Assembly (NCBI GenBank): GCA_030913385.1
Contig: CP133159.1
Coordinates: 3,680,584-3,744,583 of the forward strand
DNA length: 64,000 nucleotides
Source of the DNA: Cytophagaceae bacterium ABcell3
GTDB lineage: Bacteria > Bacteroidota > Bacteroidia > Cytophagales > Cytophagaceae
Reading direction: 5' to 3'
Shown: positions 62,467 to 64,000 of the stretch, one piece after another
Numbering within the stretch: the stretch's first letter is position 1
Layout: each line of letters opens with the position of its first letter
Position numbers and translations under genes: made by a program
Notes under the pieces: model-generated
Database searches by the model: none
Told to the model about the DNA's origin: nothing
The model's input: only the letters and a program-made list of their open reading frames with translations

Positions 62467-63402
62467 TTGAAATTAGGCGCAGTAGATATTGGTTCAAATG
62501 CGATAAGAATCCAAATAACCAAAGTATTAAGGTATAACGAAGTGCTCTCATTTAAAAAACTTGAGTATGTTCGTTTCCCCCTCCGTTTAGGCCATGACGT
62601 GTTCAAGTATGGAGAGATAAGTGCAGAGAAAGAGGCGAAGTTTATAAAGCTGATCCAGACATTTAAAAATTTCCTGGAGCTGTACGAAGTAGATGATTTT
62701 GTGATATGTGCTACCTCGGCTATGCGCGAAGCCAAAAATGGATCCGATATAGCTTATAAGGTTAGAGAACTTTTAGGTGTCTCCATTGAAATTATAGAAG
62801 GCGACCTGGAAGCGGAGCTGATCAACAAAGTACTTTACAATGAGCTTGATGAAAACAAAAGCTATATACACATAGATGTGGGCGGGGGGAGTACTGAGCT
62901 CAACATCTATGAAAACAAAAAGAAAATGGCTTCCCGCTCATTTAAAATAGGTTCTGTTCGGCTTCTAAACGGCACTGTAAATCCTGAAGAATGGGACCAC
63001 ATGAAAAACTGGGTAGAACAAAATATCAAAAACCTGCCGAGACCTGTGGTGGCCATAGGTACCGGCGGAAATATCGGTAAGATCTATGACGTGGCCAAAT
63101 TGAACCAGCCCAAAGACAAAAAGCACTTTATATCTCTCGAAAGAATTGGGAAAGTCAAAGATTTCATCTCTTCCTACGACTACGAAGAGCGTATACATGT
63201 TCTCATGTTAAACCCTGACAGGGCAGATGTCATATTGCCAGCCTCTGATATTTACATGAAAGTGATGAAGTGGGCAAAAGCAACGAAAATGTTTGTTCCT
63301 GAAGTAGGTTTAAAAGATGGACTTATGCTTATGCTTTATGAAAAGCACAAAGATAAAGTAGAGGACACCAATTTCGTTACTGTAAATAAATACCAGAAAT
63401 GA
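62467..63402 (+). CDS. Ppx/GppA-family exopolyphosphatase-like phosphatase
   Basis: The 311-residue protein starts with TTG so that the first actin-fold strand (GAVDIGSNAIRIQI) begins near residue 4, as in this family. Other phosphate-binding motifs are ATSAMREAKNG, DVGGGSTEL near residue 140 and IGTGGNIGKI. It is shorter than full Ppx (no C-terminal HD part), like the short exopolyphosphatases of Bacteroidota. It hydrolyses polyphosphate or pppGpp by family inference. It overlaps the heme oxygenase gene by 4 bases. Confidence 0.88.
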   Translation: MKLGAVDIGSNAIRIQITKVLRYNEVLSFKKLEYVRFPLRLGHDVFKYGEISAEKEAKFIKLIQTFKNFLELYEVDDFVICATSAMREAKNGSDIAYKVRELLGVSIEIIEGDLEAELINKVLYNELDENKSYIHIDVGGGSTELNIYENKKKMASRSFKIGSVRLLNGTVNPEEWDHMKNWVEQNIKNLPRPVVAIGTGGNIGKIYDVAKLNQPKDKKHFISLERIGKVKDFISSYDYEERIHVLMLNPDRADVILPASDIYMKVMKWAKATKMFVPEVGLKDGLMLMLYEKHKDKVEDTNFVTVNKYQK

Positions 63403-63968
63403 TCTTAGAAAGACTAAAAAAAGAAACAGCCGAAAACCACCGATTGGTAGAAGAAAGCGGTTTAATGTCGCCAGTAACAAGTGATGATTTTACACAGGAA
63501 CAATATGTTCATATTCTAAAAAAGTTTTACGGTTACTTTAACCCACTCGAAAAACAGGTTGAAAGCCACCACGCCATTCTGGACAAATACCTACCAGACC
63601 TTTCTCAAAGAAGAAAAACCGACCTCATTTTAAAAGATCTAGAAACCTTATCTACACCTGAAAACCCAATACTTTGCGAAAAACTTCCTCCTGTAGAAAA
63701 TCTAAATCAAGCATTCGGTTGTTTATATGTTATGGAAGGCTCTACGTTGGGGGGAACGGTAATTTCTAAAAACATCAACAAAACCCTAGGGTTGACCAAT
63801 GAACGTGGATGTTCTTTTTTCCACGGTTACGGTTCACAAACAGGAAGCAAGTGGAAAGCCTTTAGAGAAGCATTAACTTCTTATTGCGATAATGGAGGTA
63901 ATGAAGATGAAATAGTTAATAGTGCAAACGAAACATTTAACAAATTCAGAGACTGGATAACTTTATGA
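63399..63968 (+). CDS. Biliverdin-forming heme oxygenase (BphO type)
   Basis: The 189-residue protein has the heme oxygenase fold: proximal His14 in ETAENHRLVEE, GCLYVMEGSTLGGTVISK (distal glycine helix) and FFHGYGSQTGSKWKAF, which matches bacteriophytochrome-linked heme oxygenases. It opens heme to biliverdin, the phytochrome chromophore. It overlaps ppx by 4 bases (ATGA) and the next gene by 4 bases (ATGA), so it is translated as part of one operon. Confidence 0.92.
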   Translation: MILERLKKETAENHRLVEESGLMSPVTSDDFTQEQYVHILKKFYGYFNPLEKQVESHHAILDKYLPDLSQRRKTDLILKDLETLSTPENPILCEKLPPVENLNQAFGCLYVMEGSTLGGTVISKNINKTLGLTNERGCSFFHGYGSQTGSKWKAFREALTSYCDNGGNEDEIVNSANETFNKFRDWITL

Positions 63969-64000
63969 ATGGAAACAAAGAGTCGGCGTCGGAGAACTGT
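63965..64000 (+). CDS. Start of a probable bacteriophytochrome, truncated by window end
   Basis: Only 12 codons are visible, beginning with the ATG that overlaps the heme oxygenase stop (ATGA): MNGNKESASENC. Bacteriophytochromes bind biliverdin through a cysteine about 10-25 residues from the start, and their genes typically follow the heme oxygenase gene, so this Cys12 could be that residue. The identification rests on position and this cysteine only. Confidence 0.45.
   Translation, partial: MNGNKESASENC

Noticed and set aside
1-64000. tRNA genes, rRNA genes or CRISPR arrays
   Set aside because: No cloverleaf with a GGTTCRA-type arm, no rRNA-like sequence and no regularly spaced short repeats were noticed; the only regular tandem repeat is the coding one in nuoI.

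Overview
The window looks like a chromosome segment of a Bacteroidota bacterium, probably an aerobic, gliding-type Cytophagales relative. This is inferred from AT-rich DNA, few strong Shine-Dalgarno sites, several TAnnTTTG-type -7 boxes, BatA-like and OmpA/thrombospondin-type-3 proteins, a two-ORF ISL3-type (ISAon1-like) element and Bacteroidota-style nuo operons. No tRNA, rRNA or CRISPR array was seen.

Layout. 1-2.4 kb: end of a first complex I cluster (nuoM partial, nuoN), followed by a TerC-family membrane protein. 3.6-7.9 kb: a palindromic repeat, a LolC/E-type permease, a NamZ-like lipoprotein, fmt and folA. 7.96-9.61 kb: an intact IS1182/IS5-type insertion sequence flanked by AAAT. 9.7-18.5 kb: housekeeping genes (MBL hydrolase, Hsp20-like, PfpI-like, recQ) and an operon of a BatA-like VWA protein, a dihydroorotase homologue lacking its metal site, and a GT2 glycosyltransferase. 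19.2 kb: a 255-bp MITE whose ends match the IS. 19.5-27.5 kb: glutamate dehydrogenase and a complete eboABCDEF cluster, in two blocks each preceded by the same 33-bp motif. 28.0-29.5 kb: an ISL3-type element with an 8-bp target duplication, then a truncated gene. 29.9-40.8 kb: a second complex I operon nuoHIJKLMN ending in a long PurF-like gene; NuoI carries a repetitive Lys/Pro-rich tail. 41.0 kb: a triple-BON protein.

42.0-49.2 kb holds the most interesting locus: seven tightly packed genes for an FnIII membrane protein, a sodium:solute symporter, a 41-residue membrane peptide, an aspartate-carbamoyltransferase-like enzyme with an altered amino-acid-binding loop, an AsnB-type amidotransferase, an M20 carbamoylase and an isochorismatase-type hydrolase. 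Together they look like a dedicated pathway for an N-carbamoyl/amide compound that I cannot match to a described one.

49.3-64 kb: bestrophin, murI, a single-domain response regulator, an OmpA/TSP3 protein, metF-valS, an acidic secreted protein, two YtxH proteins, metH under an S-box (SAM-I) riboswitch, and ppx / heme oxygenase / the first codons of what is probably a bacteriophytochrome. metF, metH and the riboswitch form a methionine/one-carbon theme; fmt and folA also use folate one-carbon units.
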